A stretch of 64,000 nt of DNA from Pempheris klunzingeri. Its lineage: Eukaryota; Chordata; Actinopteri; Acropomatiformes; Pempheridae. The translations under genes were made by a program, and so were the position numbers. The notes below the pieces were generated by a model. The model made no database searches. It was not told the origin of the DNA and saw only the letters and a program-made list of their open reading frames with translations. Numbering within the stretch: position 1 is the first letter of the stretch; each line of letters opens with the position of its first letter. This document shows, piece by piece, positions 13,674 through 27,216 of the stretch. Where the stretch lies: contig NC_092028.1 in assembly GCF_042242105.1 (NCBI RefSeq), positions 15,299,338 through 15,363,337 of the forward strand, in the 5' to 3' direction.

Positions 13674-13853
13674 ATGACCCGTCTCTGTGTTCAGGAAAGT
13701 CAGATGACCTCTGACCTTTGACACGTTCGTCACACTGCGCCAGGGGTCAGAGGTCACATGGCAAGCGTCTGAGCTCTGATAGAGAGATCAAACACACTCA
13801 GACATGTTAGTCTGAGGTCTTGTGCAACACACACACACACACACACACACACA
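13641..13853. repeat. (GT)n and (CA)n pair in opposite orientation
   Basis: (GT)15 at 13641-13670 and (CA)13 at about 13827-13853, with about 156 bp between. As complementary repeats in inverted orientation they could pair into a hairpin. Confidence 0.85.
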
Positions 13854-14877
13854 GGCTCTGTTGCAGTGACCTTGCATATTGCATGTTGGCCTGTGCGCAC
13901 CATGTGTTCATGTACTAATGATTGTATGTAGTGTGTGTTTGTGTGTGCTTGTTTTTCATTTATATATCTGTTTTTACCAATCCTTTAATAAAAGCCAGTT
14001 GCCTAATTGTGATGCTTTATGTGATGAAATGAGTAAAATTTGCACACTGGCAGCACCAAATGGCCAAAATCGGCATCTCTGATGACTTGCAAGTTGACAG
14101 AAACCTAATAGGAGGTGTGGGAAGGTATTGACATACAACTCTTGAGTCTTTCAGGATTACCATACAACTCTAAAGTAATAAAGGACTAATTAGGTGCAAA
14201 GTCTTGATAGCTAAACACTGAAAAACAAAAGTCAAGTCTGGTCAAGTCATGCGTATTCATGACAATAGGCAAGCCTAGTGTCTGAGCCCCTGTCCTCAAA
14301 CTCCAGATTGCTTATTAGGTAGTCCCATTTCACATATTTCTATTATGTCATGTGATTGTATTTATATTTGAACTGTTTTGGGATTAAACTGAAACTGGTT
14401 TTAACATAAAATCTTGCTAATTGCAGATTAAAATCAATTAAATGAAACATCAAAATAAAAACAGATCTTTAGCCAAATGAGATAAGACGAGAATAAATGC
14501 AAGTATAGCCCGCAGACTCCTTCTCAAACGTAACAATGGCAACAATTTTAATAGTATTTGATCACTGTTGGACAAAATAACCTTAAAAACAACACCTCAG
14601 ATTGTGATCAGCACTAATTCTGTGTTTGTCCAATACAGCAGGATCTGCTGACTGCCAGATGAGGAATTAAGCACTCACAGATCAACAATAGGGAGAGTGT
14701 CGGATAGACCTGTGTGTTTGTGTGTAAGTGTGAGTGTTTGTGTTCTGTGTGTGTCTGTTTTGTGTGTATGTGAGTTGAGGTTACAGTAAAGCGCGCTCCC
14801 ACACACCCGGGAATCTGCCCCGTTGGCAGATGTTTTGTATGGGGCATGGGGCATTTCCCTCCAAATGCCAATGAACA

Positions 14878-14881
<4 letters not shown>

Positions 14882-14921
<40 letters not shown>
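14882..14921. repeat. (CA)n microsatellite
   Basis: Twenty CA units. Degenerate (CACAGA)n follows at about 14985-15022 and a (TG)n run at about 15131-15162, giving a 300-bp cluster of alternating purine-pyrimidine DNA. Confidence 0.95.
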
Positions 14922-14922
<1 letters not shown>

Positions 14923-15955
14923 CCATAGACGCTATAGGAATTTGTATTTTGTCCCCAAAAGGTAGATGTGATTGGTCTGTCGGTCACACACAGACACACA
15001 CACAGACACAGACACACACACACGCCCTGTGGCGACTGCATCAATGTCAGAGAGGTCTGCTGACAAGAAGGGCCTTATCCTCAGCCTTAAGCACTTCCTA
15101 ACAACCTCTATGTGCTTACGCATATCTGCATCTGTGTGTATGTGTGTGTGTGTGTGTGTGTGCGTGTGTTTGTCCACTGGCATGCTTTCGTGTGTATAAG
15201 TCTGTCACTCTTGTTCACAGATAGTAAAACACAGCAGCTCAAGGACTCCACATGCTCTGATGCTGAAGAAAAAACAGGCAAACAAAAAGGAAACCAGAAT
15301 AAAACTGATGTATAACACTCTGTATAATCATGTGCTCTTACAATTTTCGCCGGGTGTTTAGGCCGATTCTGAGCATTTAAGAATGTGACAGTGTGCATGC
15401 ATGAGAAGTACACACTCAAATGTAGGTGTTTGAGTCAAAAGTACAGCTGTTTCCATAGACTAGACTGAGAAGTAGATATTCATGCTCACTCGAATTTAAC
15501 AGTAAAGTTCCTCTTTTGTCCTTGTTTGCTCCCAATACTTTTTCTTGGTTTGTACTTGGTCACTTTTTCTTTCCATAGAAGTTTACATTGACACAAACAC
15601 ATTACATGACACATACACTTTCCAGGTACTCAGCTATCTGTGGGCTGAATACACATCCTGGGATTCAGGATATGTCTTTGTATGCAACACTGCACCCATA
15701 CAGACCACAAACAGTGCCAGCATCCCATTTGTCAAGTGATTGTCATCCTCCATGAATTGAAGATATATTTGTGAGTACTATAGTCCCCACGCACTTCAGT
15801 TAACAGTGTCAAAATGAACACAAAAGGAAATGGTCTCATGTTGCAAGTCACAGCTTGTATGCTGCAAGTTTGATGAAAGGGGCCTCTGCATGACACACTG
15901 CTCCTCACGGTGAGTTTGTACATACACAAACAGTCTGTAATCTGTTTGTGCAAAC

Positions 15956-15958
<3 letters not shown>

Positions 15959-15993
<35 letters not shown>

Positions 15994-16145
15994 TGTGTTC
16001 TCTGCTTTCTCCCTCCTGTCTGTGTGCTGATGCTGCAGAAGGCTCTTTGCTCTTTCCACTGGTAGAAGATGCCTCAGTGGTGAGCCACAGCCACAGCATC
16101 AACATGCATTCCAATATTGTGTATTAGCTACATGCACACACGCGT

Positions 16146-16180
<35 letters not shown>
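15959..16180. repeat. (GT)n then (CA)n, inverted microsatellite pair
   Basis: (GT)15 at about 15959-15989 and (CA)16 at about 16149-16180, about 160 bp apart in opposite orientation. Confidence 0.9.
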
Positions 16181-16182
<2 letters not shown>

Positions 16183-18925
16183 CACACACTCACACAAGTC
16201 TCACATGTGGATGCACAAACACATAATGATGCAAATGATACAATTGTAGGTCTTTTTTTTTTTTTTTATCAAGGCCTTATTTTTATGCAGACATGAAATT
16301 TCATATGAAGAGAAAAAAAAGTGATTTTTGAAAGTATTGCAAAATATCATTTTTATTAAATATTGCAAAACACTGCACTCCCTGAATTGCTGTTGCCCTG
16401 TCTGCTGCATCAAGAGCCAAAAAAAAGAAAATAGAAAAACACGACACAGTGGGTGAAGACAGACACTCTTAGAATCACATACTATCAAAGAAGCAGCACA
16501 GACATGTCACGTTATACCAGAGAGACAGAAGAGTTAGTTAGTTACCTGAAACAAAAACTATTTTTCCAAAAATCCTATTTTCTTTTAATACCTTTTGAGG
16601 TATTTTGCATACACAGACTTACAAACACACATGACATTAATACAATGATACAGTCACTCAGAAAAGTGCACCAGGACACAAATCTGCTCTGTTCGTTGCT
16701 GGACACTCTCTGTCTCTAAAACTGCTCTTATCACAGCGTCAGTGATCTGCTGTTTACCTGCTTTCAGCTGTAGTCTGAACAGGAAACTGTCCTCAGTGTT
16801 ACCACATCCCTCTGAAGGGCAATGACTTATGTATGTAATACTTAACAGGAATAGTGAGTGATTAAATGGAAGCTAGAAAAGTGCAGACAGTGCAGTGTAG
16901 ACTCTGATAATGACCAAATTTGGATGGAGGGCGGATAAGTAGACATGGATGCTTCGGGTCTTTCTGATCTATGGATACAATGAATGCATGTTGTGTTTAA
17001 GTTGTTATGTTGTCCTCGGTGTGCATGTGCTGAATGTATTGAAGGAAGGACGAATGAACAGATGTATGTATGGATGAAAATCATCACGGTGCAAGTCTAC
17101 TTACTGGGACTGGTGATGCCAGATGCCTCTCTGTCTGTTCTCCTCACCCGAGCACTGGCTGATCTCACTGTAAATGAGAACAGAGGGATAAATGAATAAA
17201 ATCTCCTGGTGAGTCAAGAGTACAAGAATGAATAGATGTACCATCACGCACACATCAGCAAGAGACTGATACATAAGTCGTGATAAATATTTCATTCAAA
17301 TTTTGACTGTTAATTAGCACTGAACAGGAGCATCAGCTAAATCTTAGCAATGCAACAAAGCATGTAGAAGCACCAAGTGGAAAAACAATTGCTTCACAGT
17401 CTCCTCAGGGCCAAAACAGATGTCATGTGGAAAAACAAAGTCAACCAATGTTTGAAAAATCGCTTTTATTGTTTGATGACCAAGAAAATGAAATTTGCCT
17501 ATGAAGGAAAGCCAGACTTTTTTTTTTCATTTGCGGTTTGTTTGTATGTTTATAATTGTGTGGATGATGTGGAAATAACTCAGACCAAACTGTAGTTTGG
17601 AACAAAATGCATGAGGTAGCGTAGCAATAAAACTGCATACCACAGTGTGACAACTCTCCAGCTATGAATAAAAATCCATTGTGTGCACTTTCAGCAGGTC
17701 TCCGTTGTTTGCTTATAAGTACAGTAAAACTGTGCTGATGGAGAACCTTTAAATATCAGTATGACGTTTGGCAGGTGGTTATCATCATGTAAAAAGTGCC
17801 TACGCCATGCACACGATGAAGGATCGGCGGCAAATAAATGTCAGGCTATAACAAATCTGTCAAAAGGGGGAAATGGAGGGAAAAGGCAGAGACGCAGCAT
17901 CAATAAACACCACCAGGTAAGTTAATATAAAAACTGGAAGTGCTAATCATAGTGAGGGCTGATAAAAATGTAGAAGAATCTGAACTCTGCAGGGAAAAAA
18001 AACAGGTCCGTCATGATGGTGGCTGGTTCAGGAATCAGAGGAACGCCACTTCCTCTTAGCCGACGGTCTGCTCCCTGACACTAGTGGAATGCTGCGGGTG
18101 ATCTCTCATTGATCGGCTCTGGTGTGTGTGTCTGTGTGTGTTCAGTCTTGCTGAATCACCAGTCATTGCATGAGTGGGGCATGAGCCAAACAGGGACACA
18201 ATTGTTGTTGTCTATTCAGGTGGGTGTTTCAGCTCCATTCGTAATATTGATGAAGTTGTATGTGTGACTCTATGCTTTAATACACTGTTGCCCATAAAGT
18301 TGGAATAATTGTTCAATACCCCCAATTTTGTTAAAGCCTGAATACACAGTTTGCAAAGGTTAATTGTGGTTTAAGAATAAATCACACTGAATCACATTGA
18401 TCACAATAGAAATGATCCTTTTTAAAATCAATTGTGCTTTTTTTATGTTTTTTAGACAAAGTGGCTGTTGGGCTTTAGAGATGGAAGAGAAATCTTTATA
18501 AGTCAGCATTTCATTGTATATATATTGATAAAACAGTGAACAGTGAAGAACAGGTGATGGCACAATAACAATAAGAACAATAATAACAATAAGATACGGC
18601 ATCGCTCTTACATCAACCACATACGTGTTCTTTTCTTCACATCCCACATCCTCTGTTTATCTCCTGCAGTCAGTACTGCTCAGATGAGGTAAGTTCATCC
18701 GGTGGTTAGTGAGTCAGTTGTCCCATCCTGTTTTTAAGTTCTTAGAAGCACTTCCTACCACAAATCGGTAGACGGCATGACATTCATTTTCTGCCAATAA
18801 TGGCAGAAAACATAGTGGTTTTCCGTCCGTGTTGTTACTGCTTTCAACACAAAGACAGCTGGTTTGAGGTAAAAAAGAGTGAATGTGCCACTGTATGACT
18901 GGAGGACGTGAGTAAAGCTTCCATA

Positions 18926-18926
<1 letters not shown>

Positions 18927-18965
<39 letters not shown>
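18927..18965. repeat. (TG)n microsatellite
   Basis: About 19 TG units. Confidence 0.95.
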
Positions 18966-18967
<2 letters not shown>

Positions 18968-20536
18968 GAGAGAGACTTGTGAGTGAGAGAGGAGGTTGCT
19001 CATGAAGGAAAATAAATAAAAGAAACTACATTATGATGAAATGCGCATAATTTGCTTCCCCTGTGTCTGGTTTTGTGTAGATACGCCTTTAGTATTTCAC
19101 CATGACCCCCCCCCTCTGTCTCTCTGTGTCTGCTTCAGAGACTAATAGATATCAGCATACTTGTATCAGCCACTACCAAACCGACCCAGCCCAGATTTTA
19201 GTGCGTTTAGGATAAATGAATGATAAATAAATGAAAGATTCCCATGAGACATTTACGCTACAATTGGCCAGCTGTGTGCAGGTGACAGGAGCCAGGGTGT
19301 GAATGTCTGCTGAAGCTCTCTTTTTGCATTCTTAACACAACTCTTTCTGTCACTTTGTTGAACAACATGACGCTATAACTGTCTTACAGGAGAAACCGTC
19401 TCAAATTTTGCTCCATTATCCCCATATTTAAATGATATTGCGGCATTGACTCTGCCTCCAAGAACAATTATAAACATTTCTGTAGACCAGCGAGGCCGAG
19501 CAAATGTAAAAACCACGTTCCCTAAAATGAGACCTTGTGTAAATGTTCATAAAAAATGAAAATTACCAATTTGTTTGATATGGCATTTGCGGTAACACCC
19601 CCCTACTCTGATTCCTGTTTGTTCTACTTTATTTATTTATGCACAATTGCACAGTTTTCAGGCAGGAAGATTGTGAATGAAATTGGCTGAGGAGGCTGGA
19701 TGCTTGGATAAGTTGAGGTACTCTCATTATTTTGAATGTGTCTCATAAAGACTAAAGATATATTGCAGTAAGAGTAACCGGTTAGCGTGTGTGTCTAGGT
19801 CAGAATAACCTGTCAACAGCAGCAAACTAAACAAAGCACCTTGCTGAAGAACTGAAACAAAAAACATGTCTGTGTCAGACTAATGGCAAAAGTCCATATT
19901 CCACTAAGGAAAGTAAAAGAGAATGTCTGAACTCCTGCAAAACCGGTTATTATCAATGTGCAGCGAATACACAGATTTAACTAAAGAAACTTGTGTCAGG
20001 CTGCATAGTGGACGAAATGCTGCTCTTCTCCACATTAGAATCACCTTCATACAAGACGTATAACTTTTTGAGAGGTTTTCTGAGTTGCTTCCAAAGTAGT
20101 GTGTAGCGTATCATACATTTTCTTTAGATAGTTCTGGCTCATAAACTGTTGCGCAGTAAATTAATGTGTGTCTAAAGTTGATGAAAATGTCAGAAAGAGC
20201 TGCTTCTAGTTTCATTGTTGATTCAGAGAGGAAATGTTGGCTCATTTAAGAGGATTTTTAAATCACTAACCAGGTGTTCAGACAGTCAGAGGTGCAAAGA
20301 ATCAACCCTTTTTCTTGTTTAAGTGCGAATCATTAATTTGCCATGAGCCATGTGATAACACCATCAGTCTATTATGTGAGTGTGCAAATATCTACGTGTG
20401 TTTTAGAGCTTTAAGTGTATGGAAAAACGACAGAACAAATAAAAGCCAGCCAAGTCTTTCAAGCCTTGCAGCCAAAAAGCAAGCCTGTACCTATTTGCTC
20501 TTCTAGCTGGGACTACAGCTTAAGAGATGTGAGGTG

Positions 20537-20537
<1 letters not shown>

Positions 20538-20567
<30 letters not shown>
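20538..20567. repeat. (CA)n microsatellite
   Basis: About 15 CA units. Confidence 0.95.
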
Positions 20568-20569
<2 letters not shown>

Positions 20570-21248
20570 ACAACATAAAGTGTTGTAAACGGACCAAGGA
20601 AAGTTTACCATTGCAACAAAGTAATGTGCCACAGAAGCTGTACCAACACCACGACGTTGTGCTGATAAGATATTTGGCACTGAAGTGATATAATTCCACA
20701 TTGCCAGTAGCCGTGTGGTTTAAAGAGAGGACAAAGTACTGACAGACCTAGAGCAAACACGGGATAGCCAATCGCAGAGAGCTTAAATACAAACTAAAGG
20801 AGTGACACCTGCAAAGTTAAACTGTACGCTGACACAAAGGTGTGCATGAGTGTGTGTGTCTATGTGCAGAGTCTGTGGCTGTGCTCACCTGCTCAGTCTT
20901 GTCTGGGGCCACAAAGACACACACACACATACGCATACACACAGCATATATCGTTGCTTGAACAGGTTTCATAAAAATCTCCCAACACTATGATCCCTGT
21001 CTTTTTTTTTTTTGCCTTCAAGGGGATTTGTAATCTTCTGAGGTCATATTTTCCTTATGACACTGCTATGTACAGCAGAGGTCATTACGCGCACATGATA
21101 CATGAAAAGAATGAAACCAGTGTTTATGTTGCTGGAGAAAAAAACCTACTTTAGGCTGTGCCGCAAGTCATGTTGTGGACAGGAGTAAATGTATGCTTTC
21201 CTGTGCATTTACTTAACTGATTGATGTCCATTGCACTGCTTGGTGAAG

Positions 21249-21250
<2 letters not shown>

Positions 21251-21292
<42 letters not shown>

Positions 21293-21502
21293 CATCGGCG
21301 GTCAAGTGCATGGCTATGCCTGGACAAACATGTCAACTGATTAGTTATTGGTCTCAGATGACTAGAGAAGGTAAACAGAGGGCAGAGGGTGCAGCACTTG
21401 AATCACAAGAGCATACAACACACACATGAATGAAGGCCTGCAAACAGATACAAGGGCGGAGTGATTTGCAAAACATACACTATAATGCATGCTCTGTCTG
21501 TT

Positions 21503-21535
<33 letters not shown>
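21251..21535. repeat. (GT)n and (CA)n inverted microsatellite pair
   Basis: (GT)20 at 21251-21290 and (CA)15 at about 21505-21535, about 215 bp apart. Confidence 0.9.
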
Positions 21536-21536
<1 letters not shown>

Positions 21537-23961
21537 CTATCTGAGATTTTTGTGTTTGCAAAAGGAGGGCAGCGGAGGTGGAGGAGCTTTATCTTTCTTC
21601 TTCCCTCCCTTTTAGCCTCTTTACCATCTTTCACTTCCACCTTTCCCTTTAGGGCTTGGTGGTGTTTTGATTAAAGCATTAATCAGCTCCGTGGCAGACA
21701 TTATTAAAGTGTAGCTACCACACTGTGATGGAAAAGTTGTTTTTTGGAAAAAGAATAAATCAGTAATGATTGCTGTCATTTCATTCTGCCTGCGGTTATA
21801 AAGCTGTCGTCACCAAACGCTGTCGGTCTGTTACATCTACTGGTCGCACACACTGGCTTTAACATGCCTTCTGAGTGGGTTCAAAAAATATATTAAGCTT
21901 TGCAACTTTGTTGGATTAAGCAGAGACATTATGTATACTTAGGTGATATGATGAATTTCTGATTTTGCAGAAATTTTACCATTTCATGATGAATCTGTAT
22001 CACAATTTGATTGATTTCTATAGAGACATGAATATTTATTTAAAGTCACAAGAGATCAACAACTGTATGCTTGAGATTCAAATTAAAAATGTAAAAAAAT
22101 CAAATATAGTTATGATCTTGTGTCCCTTAGTATATTGTTAAGTGATCTATATGCTAAATATATGTTTTATGTTTTCCTTTCTTTTCTCTTCCTGTAAACT
22201 GCTGAGATGTTTTTGATGAAGTCAACGGTCTTCCTCACACCTGATCTAAATCTCTTTCACATATATACGTCAGCCACACATTTAGTTCACTCAGAACTAT
22301 AACAGAAGCTAAAGATGCTTTAACTGTGAGTGATTATCGTATATCATCATCCATATATCAAGTCAAGATTACAATGTGAAAATGCTCACCTATCTGTTCC
22401 ATTGTGTTTTTATGGCCCTCATCAAACATGTTAAGGGTATTCTGAAAACACAATGCTTCATAACTCTGCCTGAGAGTGAGTTAAAAAAAAAAGAAAGGAA
22501 GAAGGAAAGACTGAATGGCTAGACTGCCGTTTCCCAGATAAGGCCTTTACCTGGATGCATACTTAATGAGTAAGTACCTCACCAAACACAGCCACGCACA
22601 CACACACCACCAATAGACTTCTACACACATGTGGTCACACATATAGTTGAGGAAAGACATTGGCTGTGACCCGGAGCTGCACTCCTCCCAAATGAATAGC
22701 CAGAATGCTCCGGCGCCAAAGGTATGAACTGGCAACACCTTTTCCTACCTCTGCACTTTCAACACAACCCTATTCCTCACTCACCACGCTCATTGAAAAC
22801 CAGCACTGCTTCCCCAAACACATAGTCAACCCTCTGTGCTATTCACTGTGCAAACAGGCGCCTAAATCATATTATATAAAAGTGTTTTAAGCCAGGGGTA
22901 GACAGGATAGAATGGCAGTCCATAAAACAATGCTGGTGTGGCAGATAAGGATCGACCTTCCTTCTTGTGAGGCTGTTAACACCCACACAGTCAGTAAAAT
23001 AGTCGATAGACCTTTATGGGTAGAAACTCCCCCAAGAAACATGTAGTTACTGCATGTCACAGGTGAATGCATGGTTGTACGTATGTGTTTTTAAAGAGTT
23101 TTTAGCATTTTAGCGCAGCCACCGGAGTTTCCATGTTTGCATGGAGGACAAAAGTGGAGACAACTAAACAAAGTCATTCAATTGTAGCCTTGAAGAAATA
23201 AGCACAATAGCAGGAGTAATGCATGCTCTTGTACACATGCATGTGCTTGTATATGCTGGTGAATGAAAGTTCTGGCTTGAGTGTAAAAAAAAAAGAAGGA
23301 CAGAACAGCTGATCAAACTGAAACTGAAATGAAAGTATAAGTTCATTAACGTTCATTAAACTCCCATGTAGTTAAAATGTGACAAAGAGTGGTTATCTAC
23401 ATTACGTCTTTGCTATGAATACAATCAGGACTTTGCATAGTGCCAACAGCAGGGCTTCCATGCAGCTAGCACGCCTTATCTATCGTCACTCCAACACAGT
23501 CTCCGAACAGCTATGAATCACTAACACTTTAAGTGATTGCTAGTTAAAAAAAGATATTTATTCATGTCACAACAGGACAAGGTTGCTCCTGCCAAACAGT
23601 TGCTGTTTCTTGTAAAGGGCTCTGTCCTTGCGACCGACAGAGAACACTTCAGTATTTCTTTTTATGGACTTTTTCCCTTTGTGGTGCAATGCTTCTAATC
23701 GAGTCCATCATTTAATAAGATGATGGTGCATTGAATTCAGATTCAAGGCCACTCGTGTATTTGAATGGATGCCGTGTGATTGAAACAGTATATATATATA
23801 TAAATATATGCACTTTATCATTGTAATACCCACATCTAGATGTCAGCACACATGCTCCACCACACATCAGAACCACTCTGAGCCTGCTATTATCTTTTTA
23901 CAGGCCTTCCTCTGGCCTCAGGCCTACAGTACAGACAGTCTGTTGTATCAGTTGACACCCC

Positions 23962-23988
23962 CAGCAGCAGCAGCAGCAGCAGCAGCAG
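23962..23988. repeat. (CAG)9 trinucleotide repeat
   Basis: Nine uninterrupted CAG units. They fall inside a 117-codon open frame as poly-Ala, but no splice context or family match supports a gene, so I treat it as a simple repeat. Confidence 0.9.
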
Positions 23989-25262
23989 CCAGCATCACAG
24001 AGCTGCATTCTTGGCTGCAGATAATAAACACAGAGCGGAGTGGACACTTCAGAGCAGGCTCCACACGGCTGAGAGGGGAGGACCAAACACAGCAGAGACA
24101 AGACATAGACTGTAGTCCTCCTGCAATCAGGGGAACTCCACATACCAGGGTATATCTATGACACTGTGCTGCAAACACTATAGAGTATAGTGTAACACAA
24201 AGCGGTGGAGGAATTCATAAGTTAAATGCATTTAAGCCCTGTACACAACCAGATACTCCCTAAGCCACACTTCTTTAGTTACTGTTGCTACACGTGTCAG
24301 TCTTTACCTTTACGCTATAAAGTTTACAACGAAAACAAGAGCAGATTCTTGATCATTTTAGAAATAATGGATCCTTGATAACAGTCATAGGCACAGAAAA
24401 GCAGTTGTTCTCGAACTGCAGTTTAGAGATACGCAGTCCCAGTATTATAATACTGGATAACATATCCAGGAGGTTAGTTTGCAGCAGAAAAGTTGAACAG
24501 TTGAATCCAGCCCATACACTTTGCATTTTTGGCTTTGGAAAAAAAAATAGGCCCAAAAAATAGTGCATGTTGCTTTAAAATGTGGAGAAATATGTCACTG
24601 TTGATGAGCTACGATTGGGGTTTCGTCAATACGTTAGTTAGTAGTGACCAGTAGTGAAGGTGAACTTTTAGGAGGAGGGTGCATGTTGCAGGAGAAAATG
24701 TCACAGCTTGGCTTTAAAAAATCAAAATCAAATCAAACCATCTCAATCCACATTTTGATGTTTTCATTCATTGCCAGCGTGACATGACTCCATGCAGTCA
24801 GCTGATGTGTTCTGCATCCTCACATTTTCCTTTCCAGATGCTTTTAGGTCTAAAGTCAGACCTGTAGCTCACACCATGACACTGTTGGTGTTTCAGATCA
24901 CACCAACCAGAGTACTGTACGTGCATGTCCACGTGTTCTAATACCTTATTAGTCTATTATTCACAGGCCTCTAGGAAGCCAAATTGAAGGTTAGACCATC
25001 CTCGGCATGCTCTGCTAGATGACAGGGCAAATATGTCTCAACACAGTTTATAGCTTGACTTTCAAGTTACCATCCAGCAATTGCTTTAGGCTCCGAATCA
25101 AAGCCTCGCTGACTCTTCCGTATAAACAGGCTAAAAGCTGTAATGCAGCGCGGCGTGAGGCATTTGTCACACAGGTACAAGTAGTGGAAATAGGTGTGTA
25201 TGTGTGTGTTTTGAGTAGGACATAAAAGCACATACCAGGAGGAGTGTACTTGGAAAATAATG

Positions 25263-25264
<2 letters not shown>

Positions 25265-25304
<40 letters not shown>

Positions 25305-25437
25305 GCAGCGGGCTGTTATTCATACAGGTTACTCATTGATCCAGACGACTAGAGGGAGTGGTGTGCAAGGCAGGGATCGGCTCCACGAGCAGGGTTCAGC
25401 TGCAAAGGGTTGCATGAGTGAACACAGGCACACACAC

Positions 25438-25487
<50 letters not shown>

Positions 25488-25693
25488 TATTATATATTAT
25501 ATATATATACAACCCCAACAAAATGACATATACACACTTTTCTATACGTGAAACTCAAATGTCAGTGTACCAGTTACACGGTGTGTTTGTGTGTATGTGT
25601 GTCATGCTGCTCGTGTCAGTGTGTTGCAAGTGTTTGTGTGTGTCTGTGTCTGTGTGAGTGTGTGAGTGTGTGTGTGTCTGTGTCTGTGTGAGT

Positions 25694-25726
<33 letters not shown>

Positions 25727-25857
25727 CCTGTGCAAGAGCATTTGCGTACAAAACATACACACACATGCTGACACACGGGCTCTCTCAAAGTCACCCCTCC
25801 AAATCTCTGATGCTTGTCTAAACACCCCTACATGTTAGAGAGGAGGGCCTTTCACAA

Positions 25858-25903
<46 letters not shown>

Positions 25904-26004
25904 CACACATCGGATTACACTCACACTTTGTTATTAGACAATTCCCTCAGTGGAGCTCTGACAAAGAATGTGACAGCTCCACACACGTCGCACAGCAGAG
26001 GGAG

Positions 26005-26046
<42 letters not shown>

Positions 26047-26219
26047 AGGAAGAGGAGGAGGAGGAGGAGGAGGAGGAGGAGGAGAAGCAGCATGACCCAA
26101 CATGCGCTCAGCTTCGATGGAAAACCGTTGGACGCTCCATCACACAAAGACTCTGGGAAGAGGAGCCGGCATTCCGCGGGATAGAGTTGTGTACACTGGA
26201 CTGAGCCGGAGCTTAGAGG

Positions 26220-26302
<83 letters not shown>
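25265..26302. repeat. Dense simple-repeat cluster: GT, CA, TG, CA, CA, AGG, GA
   Basis: In about 1 kb: (GT)n at 25265-25303, (CA)n at about 25439-25484, a mixed TG/TGTC tract at about 25614-25731, (CA)n at about 25860-25901, (CA)n at about 26006-26044, joined directly to (AGG)n at about 26045-26084, and (GA)n at about 26219-26302. Every long open frame over this stretch is repeat translation. Confidence 0.95.
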
Positions 26303-26305
<3 letters not shown>

Positions 26306-26469
26306 GAAGGGCAAGGAGGCTCAAAAGATGATGGACGTGATGGTAAGCAGTGCTGGAAAGAAAAAGGAGGAGAGCTGGAGGAGGAGATAGCCAAAGAAAG
26401 AAGGGAAGAGGGAGACAAAGAGAAGTCACAAGTATCAGTCAGGACGTATATGGCAGTGATGGATTGTTT

Positions 26470-26640
26470 GAGGGTGACGAGGCAGCCCTAGTGGTTAGTG
26501 AGACCATCCTTCAAACAAACAGCCTCGGTTCAAGCCTCAAGGCAGCAAATGTGACTGCCGAGGTGTCTTTAAGCAGCAACATTAGACTTCCAGAGAGCTG
26601 CAAGCTGCCTAATACCCAGTTATGATAACCTCTGTGTATT
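26470..26640 (+). mobile_element. tRNA-derived SINE, degenerate
   Basis: GAGGCAGCCCTAGTGGTTAG followed by TGAGACC resembles a pol III A-box region. GGTTCAAGCC at about 26527-26536 is a good B-box. Downstream, CTGCCGAGGTGTCTTTAAGC resembles the conserved body of teleost tRNA SINEs (gtgtccttgagcaag, from memory). The head is too degenerate for a functional tRNA. Family not assigned. Confidence 0.55.
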
Positions 26641-27194
26641 ATAAGACACACTTTCTCAATAACCACAATCAAATCCAGCCAGTCCCAGAATTGTACCAGT
26701 AGGCTTGAATACATCATAAATCAAGTCATTCTTTGGGCTATTAGTGGGGAGGAGAGAAGGAACTGCACCATGAAACTGTCAATCAAAGCAGATTAACAAT
26801 CTACCTGTCTCATGATCGTTTAACCAACTAAAACTGAATCCATGTTTTAGCCTCAATCTACATTAAAGAGCATGAAAGAAACCTTGAGCTGCAGGGGAAT
26901 GATCTGAGCTCCGTCTCTTGTCATGATGTCATACGTGTGAGGCCACAAATCAGACATCGTCTTGCTTTAGAAATGATTTAACACCCACAGAAAAAGTAAC
27001 TGTGAGCAGTGATGCTGTTAAACATTATATCAATCCCTTCTCCGGCTCTGGTTCTGGCTCATGCATCACACCCAGACTGCACAAGCTGGAGCCTTTTCCT
27101 TTAATCAGTCCACAACTACAGACTGATGATATCTCAGAAGAAAACACGCATAGGCTGCAACCTTTGTCCCATTATCTAAAAGCAACACGCTTAC

Positions 27195-27216
27195 CTGGAT
27201 ATGAATATTTCTTCAT
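27195..27216 (-). CDS. septin9: Candidate distal first coding exon of septin 9
   Basis: On the minus strand an ATG at 27216 opens MKKYSYP and reaches a strong donor (CAG|GTAAGC) with one base left over. This is the same phase 1 as the septin 9 exon at 4375-4429, so both could splice to the same downstream exon. The mammalian long SEPT9 isoform begins MKKSYSGG and also splices to ALKRSF. The resemblance covers only a few residues and the mammalian exon is longer (about 25 codons), so this may be chance. Upstream DNA to about 27600 is moderately GC-rich, with a poly-T run, and could be its 5' UTR or promoter. Confidence 0.3.

Larger units (their letters stand above)
4901..27194. other. Long non-coding stretch: septin 9 upstream region or first intron
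   Basis: I recognise no protein-coding exon or RNA gene across these 22 kb. It holds dozens of CA/GT, GA/CT and AT-rich simple repeats and several retroelement relics listed separately. If the candidate exon at 27195-27216 is real, this is septin 9 intron; if not, it is 5' flank. Most open frames are short or low-complexity. The region is otherwise ordinary AT-moderate intronic sequence. Confidence 0.55.

Noticed and set aside
23808..24161. 117-codon frame with a poly-Ala run
   Set aside because: The Ala run is the (CAG)9 repeat; no splice sites, neighbours or family resemblance support a gene.
25947..26491. Open frames of 129-160 codons on both strands
   Set aside because: They are translations of CA, AGG and GA repeats (Val-Cys, Leu, Ser-Leu, Arg-Glu runs).
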